Under the pieces are notes generated by a model. That model was given only the letters and a program-made list of their open reading frames with translations. It did not search any database and had not been told where the DNA came from. A stretch of DNA of 64,000 nucleotides from Notospermus geniculatus. Its lineage: Eukaryota; Nemertea; Pilidiophora; Heteronemertea; Lineidae. Location: positions 123,044 to 187,043 of the forward strand of contig NMRB01000660.1 in assembly GCA_002633025.1 (NCBI GenBank), in the 5' to 3' direction. Below are positions 40,185 to 50,376 of this stretch, in pieces; positions within the stretch are counted from its first letter, which is position 1; the number at the start of each line of letters is the position of its first letter. Both the position numbers and the translations under genes were made by a program.

Positions 40185-41526
40185 ATGGCTGAACATCGCA
40201 GCGAAATGTCAAGTTCTGATGATTATGATGATGATAGCGACGAAGGATTCCAAGTTAATAGTGATTCTGATGGGGCGGAAGTTGGCGATGATCATGATGA
40301 TACGTTGCTTGTTCAGGTTGGTGCGCGCAAACTTGCGCCGTAGCAGTTTGAACCAGAGTATGCGAGTGATGATCCGGACCTTCTCTCCAACGTGATGGAG
40401 GCTGTGGTTGAAGAGGAGGAATGGCGGCTGGATAATTCGGACCGCTGGTAAGTCGTAGGCCTATGCACACTGATGCATGCAAGCATCACAGAGACGTGAG
40501 GCATGTGAGTACAGGTGTTTCAGAGTTCCCAAATATGCAATTTGCACTGCCCTGCTAGCGCTTAGGCTAGGTAGGCCCTAGACTAGGCCTGGCTACATCA
40601 TTCATGACATGCTCTAACAGAAGAACCATCCCCATCCCCATATGCCTAGGCCCGTATAGGAAGGTAGGGCAGGCGGCATGATAGGCCTCCCCTGCCCTAA
40701 GGGCCTATGACTGAATGATGAGATGGGGCCTAGCCTACCTAAAAATGTCAATTGTTATGTCGATCACGGATCAGTCATGTGGCGTGTGATGATGATGTTA
40801 GTAGGTAGGCCTAGGCCTGCCCTGATTAGGCCCGAGGGCCTAGTCTAGTGGGCCTATTGCTGGTTGGTAGGCCCTTCCCCTTGGAGGAATTGTCAGTATA
40901 ATTCCTCCAAGGTGCTGAGGTAGGCCCTTCCCTTTGGCCTAAAAAAAATCCAGCAGGCCTAGGTCTATAAAGTACAGGCACATTGCCCACAGGCACAGGT
41001 CGATGCTAGGGCCAAGGCCTGCCTATCATGTGGCTTTACTTTCTAGGCCAAGGCCTAGGTCTACATGGCACTCTGCTCATCCCGTCTTACTTTTTGCAGG
41101 TGTAAATGTGGTGGGCATTGTCAGTTGATGCCAACTCCAAGGGAGTGCAGATGCTGCATGGAGATTCAGCAAGTTCGTGACAAGCTTGCTGAAGTTTCTC
41201 ATGCCACCGGAGAAACATTTGGCTGCATGATAGACTGCCCTGGATTTACAAGTGTTTGCCTTGACCTGTGGGTACTGCAAACAGCTTGGTTCCAGTACAA
41301 GGCACAGTACAGCCGTGAGGTTCGTCGTCAGAATGCTCCAGGCCACAAGAGAAATCGCCATATTGCATATCGGCAGTTGGTGAGATGGTGCTGGGGTTAC
41401 CTCGGAAAGGAAATTAGAGTGGTGTTGCCCTCATGCTGTGTGTCCAGAATCCGAGCTCAGTTTCCACCACCTGGATTGGAGGAGGACTTCCAGTTTGAGG
41501 GATTCAAATTATTTACAGAAGAGTAA
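40185..41526 (+). CDS. P2X7-like cysteine-rich (ballast-domain) protein carried in a transposon
   Basis: Two exons, 40185-40447 and 41100-41526, join in phase across a canonical intron (GTAAGT to TTTTTGCAG). Exon 1 is acidic and serine-rich and contains APxQFEPEY, where x is a TAG stop at 40341-40343. Related proteins have a tyrosine in this PYQFEP motif, so a single substitution is likely. Exon 2 encodes CKCGGHCQLMP, ECRCCMEI, ACMIDCPGF-like (here GCMIDCPGF), then YRQLVRWCWGYLGKEIRVVLP, the hallmark of the P2X7 C-terminal ballast domain. No channel segment is present. Proteins of this form are frequent and uncharacterised in invertebrate genomes. It faces the transposase gene tail to tail, 196 bp apart. 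It might be captured cargo or a normal second ORF of the family. Confidence 0.65.
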
Positions 41527-41722
41527 ACATGGTAAATACCAGTAACTGAATACAAATCAAATTTGAAATAGAAAAATGATGCTTATTTTATTTGATATGA
41601 AATGATCACCAAATCTGCCTACGGCGACTGAACAATATCCACTTCTTTTCAAAGCGCCTGAATCTTATCTTGCCCTGGCTTCGACATTCACTTCTTCTTC
41701 AGTGACCATGACTTAACAACAT

Positions 41723-44700
41723 TCACTTCTTTTCAAAGCGACTGAATCTCGCCCTGGCTTCCTCTGTTGTCGGTTTCTCATACTGTGCACTCAATGGCAA
41801 AGGTTCACTAATCTTCGCCAGCTCATCTGAAAATCTGTCAGGGTTGACCACAACTTCCTCAGTGAGCACTTTCATCAGGTTGTTCACATAACCTGTAAGG
41901 ACAAAATTCACCAGAGTTAAGACAGACTGAACTTACGTACATGTCATCATATAATATTATTGGGTTTTGAACATGTGTTCCCTTTCTATTTCTGGTATAT
42001 AACAGGTGGTGATTGTGGGAGTCATACTGATCGACGTAGGCTACTAGTACTAACCATATGTTGCTGGTGTTTTCTTGACGTTCACCGAGTAATTGCCCTT
42101 CTTGGCTTTTGGGAATCTGACTGACATTGCTGGTTGTCCTGAGGAGTCCATTGCTGCAGAACGTTCGCTGTTTTCATTGAAGTGAAGTGCAGCAAGTTCA
42201 AGCCTGAAATTAATAATGACTGGCCCTTAATTTTTCACTATTTTTGTTATTTTTTAGGCTGATGTGGATGGAGCGCATGGAGTGGAATTCACATCGCAGC
42301 ATCATTTTATGAGACACCAAGCAGCACAAGTGAAGTCAGCCAGCTGAGCCCACCTGATGAGCCCTGGACTTGAGGGGTGAAACCCGGATCATTCATAGGG
42401 TGAATGATGAAATGATAAATCTTGTACACAGTAAAGGAATCCGAGTTTCCGGATCCGAATAAATATATTTTTATAGATTTCTGACTCCTTTCCCTTTGGT
42501 GTTTGGTGTCAGGTTCATTCGGATTGGGGTATTAGGTTTACATTCGAGTTCTCACGCTGTCCCTCCAAGATCCGAATTCCCCTCACAAGTGACTTCATTT
42601 GTGTCTATTTGATTGTCCTAACTTTCAACAGATTTGTCAGGACAATCTGGTGTCGTTTCTGTCTGGCTGTGACCCCACCCATTTTAGGTGAAACGTATGT
42701 CTCCTGCAGAATCTTAAAATGTTATGAAACACCAATCATTCAATCATTCACAGAACAGACATACTGATCAAGCAGCGGGACTGATGACCAAAAGAAACAA
42801 TCTTCTTACCTGCATAACATGCCTTTATAGCTGAATGCAAAGTGCTTGGGACAGAAGTGGAGTATCAGGGAATGGAAAGCTTCAACATTCGATGTTTGAT
42901 GGATTGGGCTGAGTTTTTTGATTGACTTGAGAAGTCGTTGATTCTCAATCAACTCAGTCAGCTTTTCAGCAGCTTTGCTACCTGAAATTGAAACAGTTAA
43001 GATAATCAGTGTTGTGGTGAACACTATTTAATTGGTAATTGTGATGTTAGATCACTGCCGATTATTTTTATAAGTTCCTCTTAAAATTCATGTACAGGTG
43101 TGAAGGGAAAAACTGTCCTGGGAACAAAAGATCCTATTGTTACATTCTAATCTCTGGCGATTGGTTTCTATACCCATGGCATGAATCCACTGACGTACAA
43201 ATGAGTGAAACATTCATATCCATTTTCTGGAGATTGCATACCGTTCCCATATAAATCACCAAAATGGTCCTAGTGACAGTAGGCCTAAGTGCGCTTCAAA
43301 AATGATGTGATTACCTGGTTTGAGCCACTTCTTCTTCCTCTGAGAATCGTCGTCGTCATCATGTTCACAGTCCGGAAATAATGCACTATGACCATGGTGC
43401 TTGTTCTGGACATGGTTGGTCATGGATGTCCACTTAGCAACCATCATCTCGCCATTACCATCCGGTGTAGAAGAAGCTGCCCAGTACAAGTGGTAAGTCA
43501 TACTCTTTACCCATGAGGCAATGATGCCACAATCTTTCTGCTGAGCCAGGGCCGTAGCTTTCTTGGTGAAACCTGAAAATAGGGCAGTCGATTGTTAAAA
43601 TGAACTTAGGCCTAAGTGGCATATTTTGCAATGCAACAACTGCAAGTCATTATCCCAGTGTCACGTTTGGACTAATTTAAAGTACACTGTACCTTTAGCC
43701 ACATGCCAAGCATCAAGGAAGTGCTTAACATCGGGCAAATTCTCACGGATCCATTTTGCTATCCGGACATGCCCATCCGTGATAATGACAGCAATGACTA
43801 GGTGCTTGGACTCGATGAACCTCACGGCACGAATAAGACCTTCCTTTTCCATGGCATTGCTATTTGCTTCTTCATTACTCTGAATCATGCAGGTATCATC
43901 CAGTAAGAATATCAGTTTATAACTTTTTTCAGACTGTTCGAAGGTTATTCTAGTTTCCTCCTACTTACACTAAATTATCTTTAAAGACTTTACTATTTGG
44001 GATCCTCCTTTATTTAAATAAATACCAAATTATGTTACCTACCTGCACTAAATGGACATCGACCATTTTGTTGATTCTCTCCTCTATAACAGTGTATGTC
44101 CCATACTTTGCTGAATGTCCAGGTGAGTCGGCCCTACCATCAGTTCCCAAAACCAGGCCACCTTCCGTTGAAGCCAACCTCTGAAGCAATATCTCCTGCT
44201 CAACCTTCCAGACATGGCAGACAGTTGGCCGTAAGTATTTGGCAGCATGATTGTAGAAGGTGCTTGGAGTGAAGCAAGCGATGTTCATGGTCTTCAGAAC
44301 TCTGATCACTTTGGCAGCAGATGTACCATTAAAGAAAATGGCCGCACTCAATTGCAGATTACCCTCTGGGATCGATGTATGAGCACTGGTTGAATATGCC
44401 GGTTGAGATGACCACTGTCTACTGTAGCCACAGATGCACTTCTGTATCAATGTGACACAAGTTCCTTTTCTGAAGCTTTCTTGAACTTCGGTAATCCTGG
44501 TGCAAGCAGGGCAAGTTTCAAACAGCTGCCACAGACAGGTCTTGAAAACAATGAACTTCTCTTCGATCATGTTGTTACACTCATCAGATTGACTGGAAAA
44601 TGAAGCAGGAAATTATAGTTAACGAAAGAAATATTTGAAGTGGGTCCTTTCTTGTTTTATTACTTTTAAGTTCAGAAATAAATTACGAGCAGTTTATGCA

Positions 44701-46504
44701 GCTCACCATGATTAGGCCTACCGGTACTATAAACCTACCGAAGTGGAAATTTTGACTTGAGGGGCTCTACATGGAATAATGGGTTTGACCACAACTTTAG
44801 ACAGTGTGAAATAGACGCCAGCGAAAAGCATCCTACCTTGCATTGCTGGTAATGATCATTTCTTGTTCATCCCCAGGATCAGTTTCATCATTTGGATCAT
44901 AGAGGCTTGTGTTATCCTCCTCACAATCCTCATTATCATCATCCATCTCGAAGTCTTCATCATCCATAGTCCAGTCCGGAGGAATTTTCAAAATGTTGCA
45001 GCTCACGCCAACTGATGCCCCTTTTGGTGCAACCTGAGTGGCTAAAGTAAAAGCAGTATCTCATAATCTACAGACGTATCAACAATATCCTCTGGAAGCT
45101 TTTATCATTTTCTTGGAATGATCCAAACAGTCCAAGTCTATTGTGAAACAAAAATGGCTGGGTTTGTCAGTTGGCCACCTGCGCGGCAGTCACTCAGATT
45201 TTTGGCCAACCATACGGTGAAATTGTAAAATAAAACTACCGGTACTGCCTTCTGGACAGCCAAACCTCAGTGTTTACCACTGGTAGGCCTACATAATATT
45301 ATTCAAAAATACTTCTGATCAATCAAAAAAATGAATAGGCCTATCAATGCTTCACCAATTACAAATAACTTACATTTACTCCTTCGAGGTGGTTTGGCGA
45401 AGCGCAAAGAGGTCTGGATTCCAACACTTCTGTTCGCCCCTGGCTGCTCCTCATACTGTGTTGATGCATCCTTCAAACTTAGATTTGGGTAGGCCGGACA
45501 ATGATCATCAATCAGCTGGTTGCAAACCACTCTTTCTTCATTCTCCGATGATGACTCCATAATCTGTATGCACAAAAAGAAACATGACAGATATGAAAAT
45601 TTAGACAAATCGGTTTTTCTTAGGTCGGTCTACAAGTTATTAGGCCTATAACCATTCAACTTGACAATGTTAATGTATGCATAGAGACGTAGATTCTGTG
45701 ACATGTTTTTGAAGGCCAAGGCTAGGCTGTCAATAGGGACAATCATGACAATACTACAATATCATGATATAATACGCCTAGGCCTAGCCTAACCTAGGTA
45801 CAATTATTCAAATCCAGCTGATACCTGTACCATAGGCATGATAGGCCTAGGCCTAGCCCTGGCTCAATCATCATTAGGACAAGGCCTAGGCCTAGGCCTA
45901 GCCTAGGCGAGCCTGCTCCTCGTGTCATACCCATCATGCCCATGGTGTAGGCTAGGCCTAGCCTCACTCACACGAAACTCACACGAAAAACTAATCTTTT
46001 TCTGAAGGCAGAACGTGGTCTCTTTGGCGTCAGGAATGTTGGACTGGTAGTTTTGCAAATTCCACCAGGCATGCTAGGGGTAGCCCCGACGTTAGGGCCA
46101 CATGGTGGTCCTGTGGTGGCAGTTCTACTCGTACCGGTCGTCTTGACAGTTTGAGTTGCTGGGCTGAAGACAGCAGGGCCTACGATGTTCTTGGCTGTAG
46201 TAGATGGCGAGGCGAGACTAGGACATGTGCCCTCTGGGTAAATGGTAGGGTATGACCCAGGTTTTAGCTCCAATTTGTTGGCCAAACCCATCTCCCACTT
46301 CACACGATTTTCGAAACAGCCGGGGTGGAAGTGGTCACTGCATATTCGTGACGAGGATGACGGCCCTGCCCAACCACTGAACGTTCGACGCACAAACCTG
46401 CTCCAAGTCAAACGGACATTCAAAGAATCCGGGAACTCGTGGAGAGATCTTACTCCACGGTCTGCACGCTTGCTGCATCCTGCAACCGTGCAGGTGTACG
46501 GCAT
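41723..46504 (-). CDS. THAP-domain DDE transposase, Kolobok-like, nine exons
   Basis: Nine minus-strand exons join with every phase matching: 46504-45983, 45563-45374, 45041-44837, 44592-44043, 43879-43693, 43572-43315, 42981-42810, 42203-42055 and 41892-41723. The product is 800 residues. All donors are GT and all acceptors AG. Exon 1 begins MPYTCTVAGCSKR and contains a C2CH THAP zinc finger (C-x4-C, then CSDHF) for binding the element ends. Exons 2-3 are acidic linkers. Exon 4 carries zinc-ribbon-like cysteines and the first catalytic aspartate in GTDGRADSPGHSAKYG. Exon 5 has the second (IITDGHVR, then HFLDAWHVAKG), and exon 7 the probable glutamate (SNVEAFH). Exon 1 uses the first of two nearby GTGAGT donors because it keeps phase. 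With no stop or frame change, this gene may be recently active. Confidence 0.75.
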
Positions 46505-46635
46505 TATTTTCAAAGGAATTGCAGCTGTTCAGACAGAAGAACTTCGTAGTGTCGTGGCAGCAGCAGACGAAAATTGTGCGTGTGCATGATCATGCGTCGT
46601 GTGCAGTGACCGGATGTTTTCAGGTCTACCTCTTG

Positions 46636-46643
46636 TGACGTCA
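46636..46643. promoter_or_regulatory. CRE/ATF palindrome TGACGTCA, right end of Kolobok-like element
   Basis: A perfect CREB/ATF site, 132 bp upstream of the transposase ATG. It lies in the right copy of the subterminal inverted repeat, mirroring 40126-40133. Confidence 0.5.
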
Positions 46644-47599
46644 CATCGGTCATGGGCGTTTGGTCTAAACGTCAGCATCAGTTTTTCGGCGGCCTGGGGC
46701 AAATTTCGATAACTTTTATTAAATACGTGATTTTTGCGGAATTTTGTTTATCGGGTATTCATCAGCGCTCAGTAATGAAGTAATTGGTGTACATAACTTA
46801 TGAATTGTCGCGACGGCTGGAGGGACACTTTAATCAGCAAAGTTCCAGCTGTGTCTTGAAAATTTCTTGTACACCATCAGAAAGAATATCAGAGCCACCA
46901 TATGACGTGTGGGTTGCCTGCAACAAAGTGACAGGAGAAGTTCAGAGTGCATATTGTACCTGCACTGCCGGGTATGTACATGTCATATGGATTCTTGGTC
47001 TAATCAGAATTTCCTGTCTCTGAGCAAAAGAATGATTATCATGCTGTCAGTATAAGCTGGAAATAATTCTTTTCATTTAATTTTCAGATTGGCCGGAACT
47101 TGGCCGGAACTGTTGGCCGGAACTGTTATTTCAGATTGGACGGAACTTGTAATCATGTTGCTGGATTGCTTTTTCGAATAGAAGCGGCAGTTCGAACAGG
47201 CCAGACCAATCCTGCTTGCACATCCCAGCTCAGCAAGTGGAATCAGCCCCCCAAAAAACAGAAGTTGATCCCCGCCCTGTGACAGACTTACTTGTTGACT
47301 GGAGTAAAGACAGGCTATCAGACCAAACAGGCAAGTAAATTACAATGACATTTAGTTGGGTTTTCCTTTAAATGGTGACACCAACGCATTTGATACACTT
47401 CTTACCCTTATCCTCATGTTTTCAGGTGGTAGGAGGAAGAGAAAGATGTATTCCATCCAGCGACACACATTTCAGCCATCGCAAGAGCCCAGTACCACCC
47501 TCGAGGACTTCATCAAATGCTTTGAAGATACTGCCCCATGTACCTGTCTATTTACGGCTTTGCCCTTCGAACTACCGAGGATCAACCATGATGATAGTG

Positions 47600-47833
47600 T
47601 CGAGGAGAGCACACAAGAGTATCCGATCAGCAGCAATGTTAAGGAGAGCACACAAGAGTATCCGATCAACAGCAACATTGGGGAGAGCACACAAGAGTAT
47701 CCGATCAACAGCAACGTTGAGGAGAGCACACAAGAGTATCCGATCAACAGCAACGTTGAGGAGAGCACACAAGAGTATCCGATCAACAGCAACGTTGAGG
47801 AGAGCACACAAGAGTATCCTATCAACAGCAAAG
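47600..47833 (+). repeat. 39-bp coding minisatellite, six copies
   Basis: Six tandem units with core GAGAGCACACAAGAGTATCC encode VEESTQEYPINSN with few changes, between the SWIM and YqaJ regions. They keep frame, so they probably serve as a length-variable acidic linker. Confidence 0.85.
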
Positions 47834-49308
47834 TTACCGGTACATCAGAAAACCTTGATCCTGGTGCCAGTAGTCACAACCATGAAAGCATGCCAAAAAC
47901 TATTAAGGAATATGTTATGGGATATAAAGTATCACATACTACAGAGGAACACGGTGTCAAAGAATTCTTAAAATGCTTTTGCCCTGTCTCAGATGATGCA
48001 GTGAACCAGCTTGAAAAAGCAACCAGGGGTCAGCATGCTAATGATCTTTGGAAAAGTCACCGATATGGCCGAATCACTGCTTCAAACTTTCGTGCTGTCT
48101 TCACCAGAGTAGCAACCCTTAAAGACCAATCTAGCAACAGAAGCAAAGACCCCGGCCCGCTCATATCCACCATAATGGGTTATACACAGCCAAGTGAAGA
48201 CATTCGTCCCCTCAAGTATGGGCGCGCATTGGAAGAATCAGCAAGGAACTGTTATTTCCAAGTGCAAATGAAGAACCATGCGAAATTGTGTATTAAAGAA
48301 TCTGGCCTCTTCATCGACTCGGAACATCCATTTCTTGGTTGCAGTCCAGATGGCCTTGTGACATGCTGCTGCGGTGAAGGTCTTGTTGAAATAAAGTGCC
48401 CATACTCCATTGCTCACCTGAATCCGTCCGATGCCATATCAAAGCTGCCCTTTCTGGAGGTACTAGTAACTGAGAATGGTCCTATCCTGAAGAAAAACCA
48501 CAGGTACTACACACAAGTTCTCGGCCAAATGGCAATCACTAAGAGGACCTGGTGCGACTTTTTTGTTTATACAGAACATGGACACTTGCCTCCTATAAGG
48601 GTGACCTTCTCTCTGGATGACTGGACTGAAGTGAAGGATAGTTTAATCACTTTCTTTCAGGATTACTTAGCAGAAGAACTCTTGTTTGAAAAGATTCTTT
48701 CGTCAGTGAGGCAGAAGGAAAAACCTGCAGTAGAAAGTCAGACAACTGACACAAATAACAACGTCACTGTCGGAGCAACAGATTCTGTGAAGGTTAATTC
48801 GGCCAAAGGAAAAGGTGGGAAAAAAGGGAAATCTGTTGTCCGCTTCCAGCCTCCTGCTAGGATATGCAAGGCATGTAAAGTTGCAGTGAAGTCCACCCCC
48901 TGCACATTCTATGAGAAGGCCATTATGTGTGACAATTGTTTGAATTTCTATCATTTTCCGTGCATTAACGTTTATGACGAGGAAGACATTCCAGTAGATG
49001 ATCGGTGGTTCTGCTTCAGCTGTGAACACTCTCAACATAACTGTTGAAATGTTATACAGTGTACTTTAATGACCAAGAGATATAGGTTGCATGGCCTTAG
49101 TATGGTGGTATATCAAAATAAGGCCTGAATGGAAAGAAAGTCTTAAGGGTCTGTAAGTTGTACTCAGTCCTCATGTCTTGTGTGAAGGTATCAAGTAGGA
49201 ATGAATAAATAACAGTATGTAAATTTCAAAACTTTGTTTTAATTATTATGTTTTCCATTACGCATAGTGGTGGTCGTAGGTTGCAAAATGTTGCAAAAAC
49301 AGTAGTTA

Positions 49309-50295
49309 TACTCTCTATCCGGAACTTTAAGACCAGAGTGCTCCGCCCCAGCCAGTCAATTCATGTTCATCAACAATTCACTTCAGCGCCGTCGAATACA
49401 GGGTGTATCAGAAAAAATTAGACTCTCGAAAAAATCATCATAAAATAAACATAGAGATGAGTTTTGAAAAACTGTCTATATCCCTTTGTAGAGGTTGTGA
49501 TTCTGCATCGAATGATACCAGTGTCGTTGTTTACACTTCACGTTTCAATGAGCAGGGACCGTTTGAATTTTGAAAAATTGAAGTCGTTTGCGCACGGGAA
49601 TGTGAGGGTTAAAATTGAATCTGTCAAAGTGAATAAAAAGTTTAGACTGAGTTTTACATACGTGCCGAAGCGTTTTTTAAATAATTAATCCCTTTACCCT
49701 CTAACCCTGAAACAAGAAGTCTCATTTCTGGGTTGAACCTCACAAAGTGTGAAGAAACGGAATTTTTTTAATGTGGCCTGACCATTTCTGGCTTGTGGCC
49801 AGTGGTGCGGATGAAAAATGGTCAGGCCACAGTAAAAAATTTATGTTTCTTCACACTTGGTGAGGATCAGCTCAGAAATGAGACTTTTCGTTTTTATTTA
49901 AAAAACGCTTCGGCACGTTAGTAAAACTCAGTCTAAGCTTTTTATTCACGTTGACAGATCCATTTTTAACCCTCACATTTCCGTGCGCAAAGGACTTCAA
50001 TTTTTCAAAATTCAAACGGTCTCTGCTCATTGAAACGTGAAGTGTAAACAACGACACTGGTATCATTCGATGCAGAATCACAACCTCTACAAAGGGATAT
50101 ATACAGTTTTTCAAAACTCATCTCTATGTTTATTTTATGATGATTTTTTTGAGAGTCTAATTTTTTCTGATACACCCTGTAGAGCTTGGGGTTGATTGAC
50201 CAAATTGTACAATAGGCTTTTTACTAGGGTGAATGCCACTGGCGCGGGCCTGGAAGTTCCTCATTGTCTGGTCTTAAAGTTCCGGATAGAGAGTA
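49309..50295. mobile_element. TA-flanked MITE hosting a nested foldback
   Basis: Its ends are TACTCTCTATCCGGAACTTT and the complement, with TA on both outer sides (49307-49308, 50296-50297). The host unit is only about 200 bp; most of the span is the inner foldback at 49399-50179. It lies between the convergent ends of the YqaJ and DDE genes. Confidence 0.7.
49399..50179. mobile_element. Mariner-type long foldback element (781 bp)
   Basis: Terminal CAGGGTGTATCAGAAAAAAT and its complement resemble mariner/Tc1 ends. TA is duplicated on both sides (49397-49398 and 50180-50181). The two arms, each over 330 bp, are near-perfect inverted copies separated by a short loop near 49790. Each arm has the same open frame of about 75 codons (plus at 49464-49688, minus at 50114-49872), which is a by-product of the palindrome unless shown otherwise. 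Confidence 0.8.
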
Positions 50296-50376
50296 TATAC
50301 CGGTAGTCTTAACTGTGGGACAAGTTCCGAAGGTACATCCTACTTTGAAGTGCAGAACTTAATCCTACGAAACTTA

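Larger units (their letters stand above)
40008..46765. mobile_element. Kolobok-like DNA transposon, about 6.8 kb, inserted in the YqaJ gene
   Basis: The block contains a convergent gene pair (P2X7-like on plus, THAP-DDE transposase on minus) and breaks the SAP-SWIM-YqaJ gene in two. Imperfect inverted ends are visible: GAATATTCCGATAAA near 40015 against TTTATCGGGTATTC near 46745. A stronger subterminal pair is GTGACGTCACAAGAGGCAGA (40125-40144) against the complement of TCTACCTCTTGTGACGTCAC (46625-46644), 19 of 20 matching. The exact ends and target duplication are not resolved. The Kolobok label rests on my recollection of the transposase family (THAP followed by a DDE core with GTDGRADSPGHS). 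Confidence 0.6.
39498..49047 (+). pseudogene. SAP-SWIM-YqaJ-PHD nuclease gene of an IS4EU/ISL2EU-type transposon, split by an insertion
   Basis: The gene is in two blocks. 39498-39955 encodes a SAP-type DNA-binding module (CDLKSFLAKRGLKLSG, KEELVARV) and the following conserved stretch with KDGWLSEKEGMTIWPPVYY. It is broken by a stop (39531) and two frame changes. Block two starts near 46790 with ISCTPSERI and a SWIM zinc finger (CTC at the end of an exon at 46971; GTCNHVAGLLF from an exon starting at 47135). A frame change follows at a C6A6 homopolymer (47247-47258), then a large exon from 47426. That exon carries six 13-residue repeats (VEESTQEYPINSN), a YqaJ nuclease domain (ITASNF, LKYGRALEE, FLGCSPDGLV, LVEIKCPYS, YYTQVLGQMAI) and a C-terminal PHD finger (CDNC, FYHFPC, CFSC). 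The gap between blocks is filled by the Kolobok-like element. YqaJ is a lambda-exonuclease-type recombinase fold, and these proteins accompany the transposase in such elements. Confidence 0.7.

Noticed and set aside
47472-47831. Minus-strand leucine-rich frames over the YqaJ gene
   Set aside because: These are antisense readings of the 39-bp coding repeat.
49464-49688. Similar small proteins in both arms of the foldback
   Set aside because: They are mirror copies created by the palindrome, with no domain and differing C-termini.
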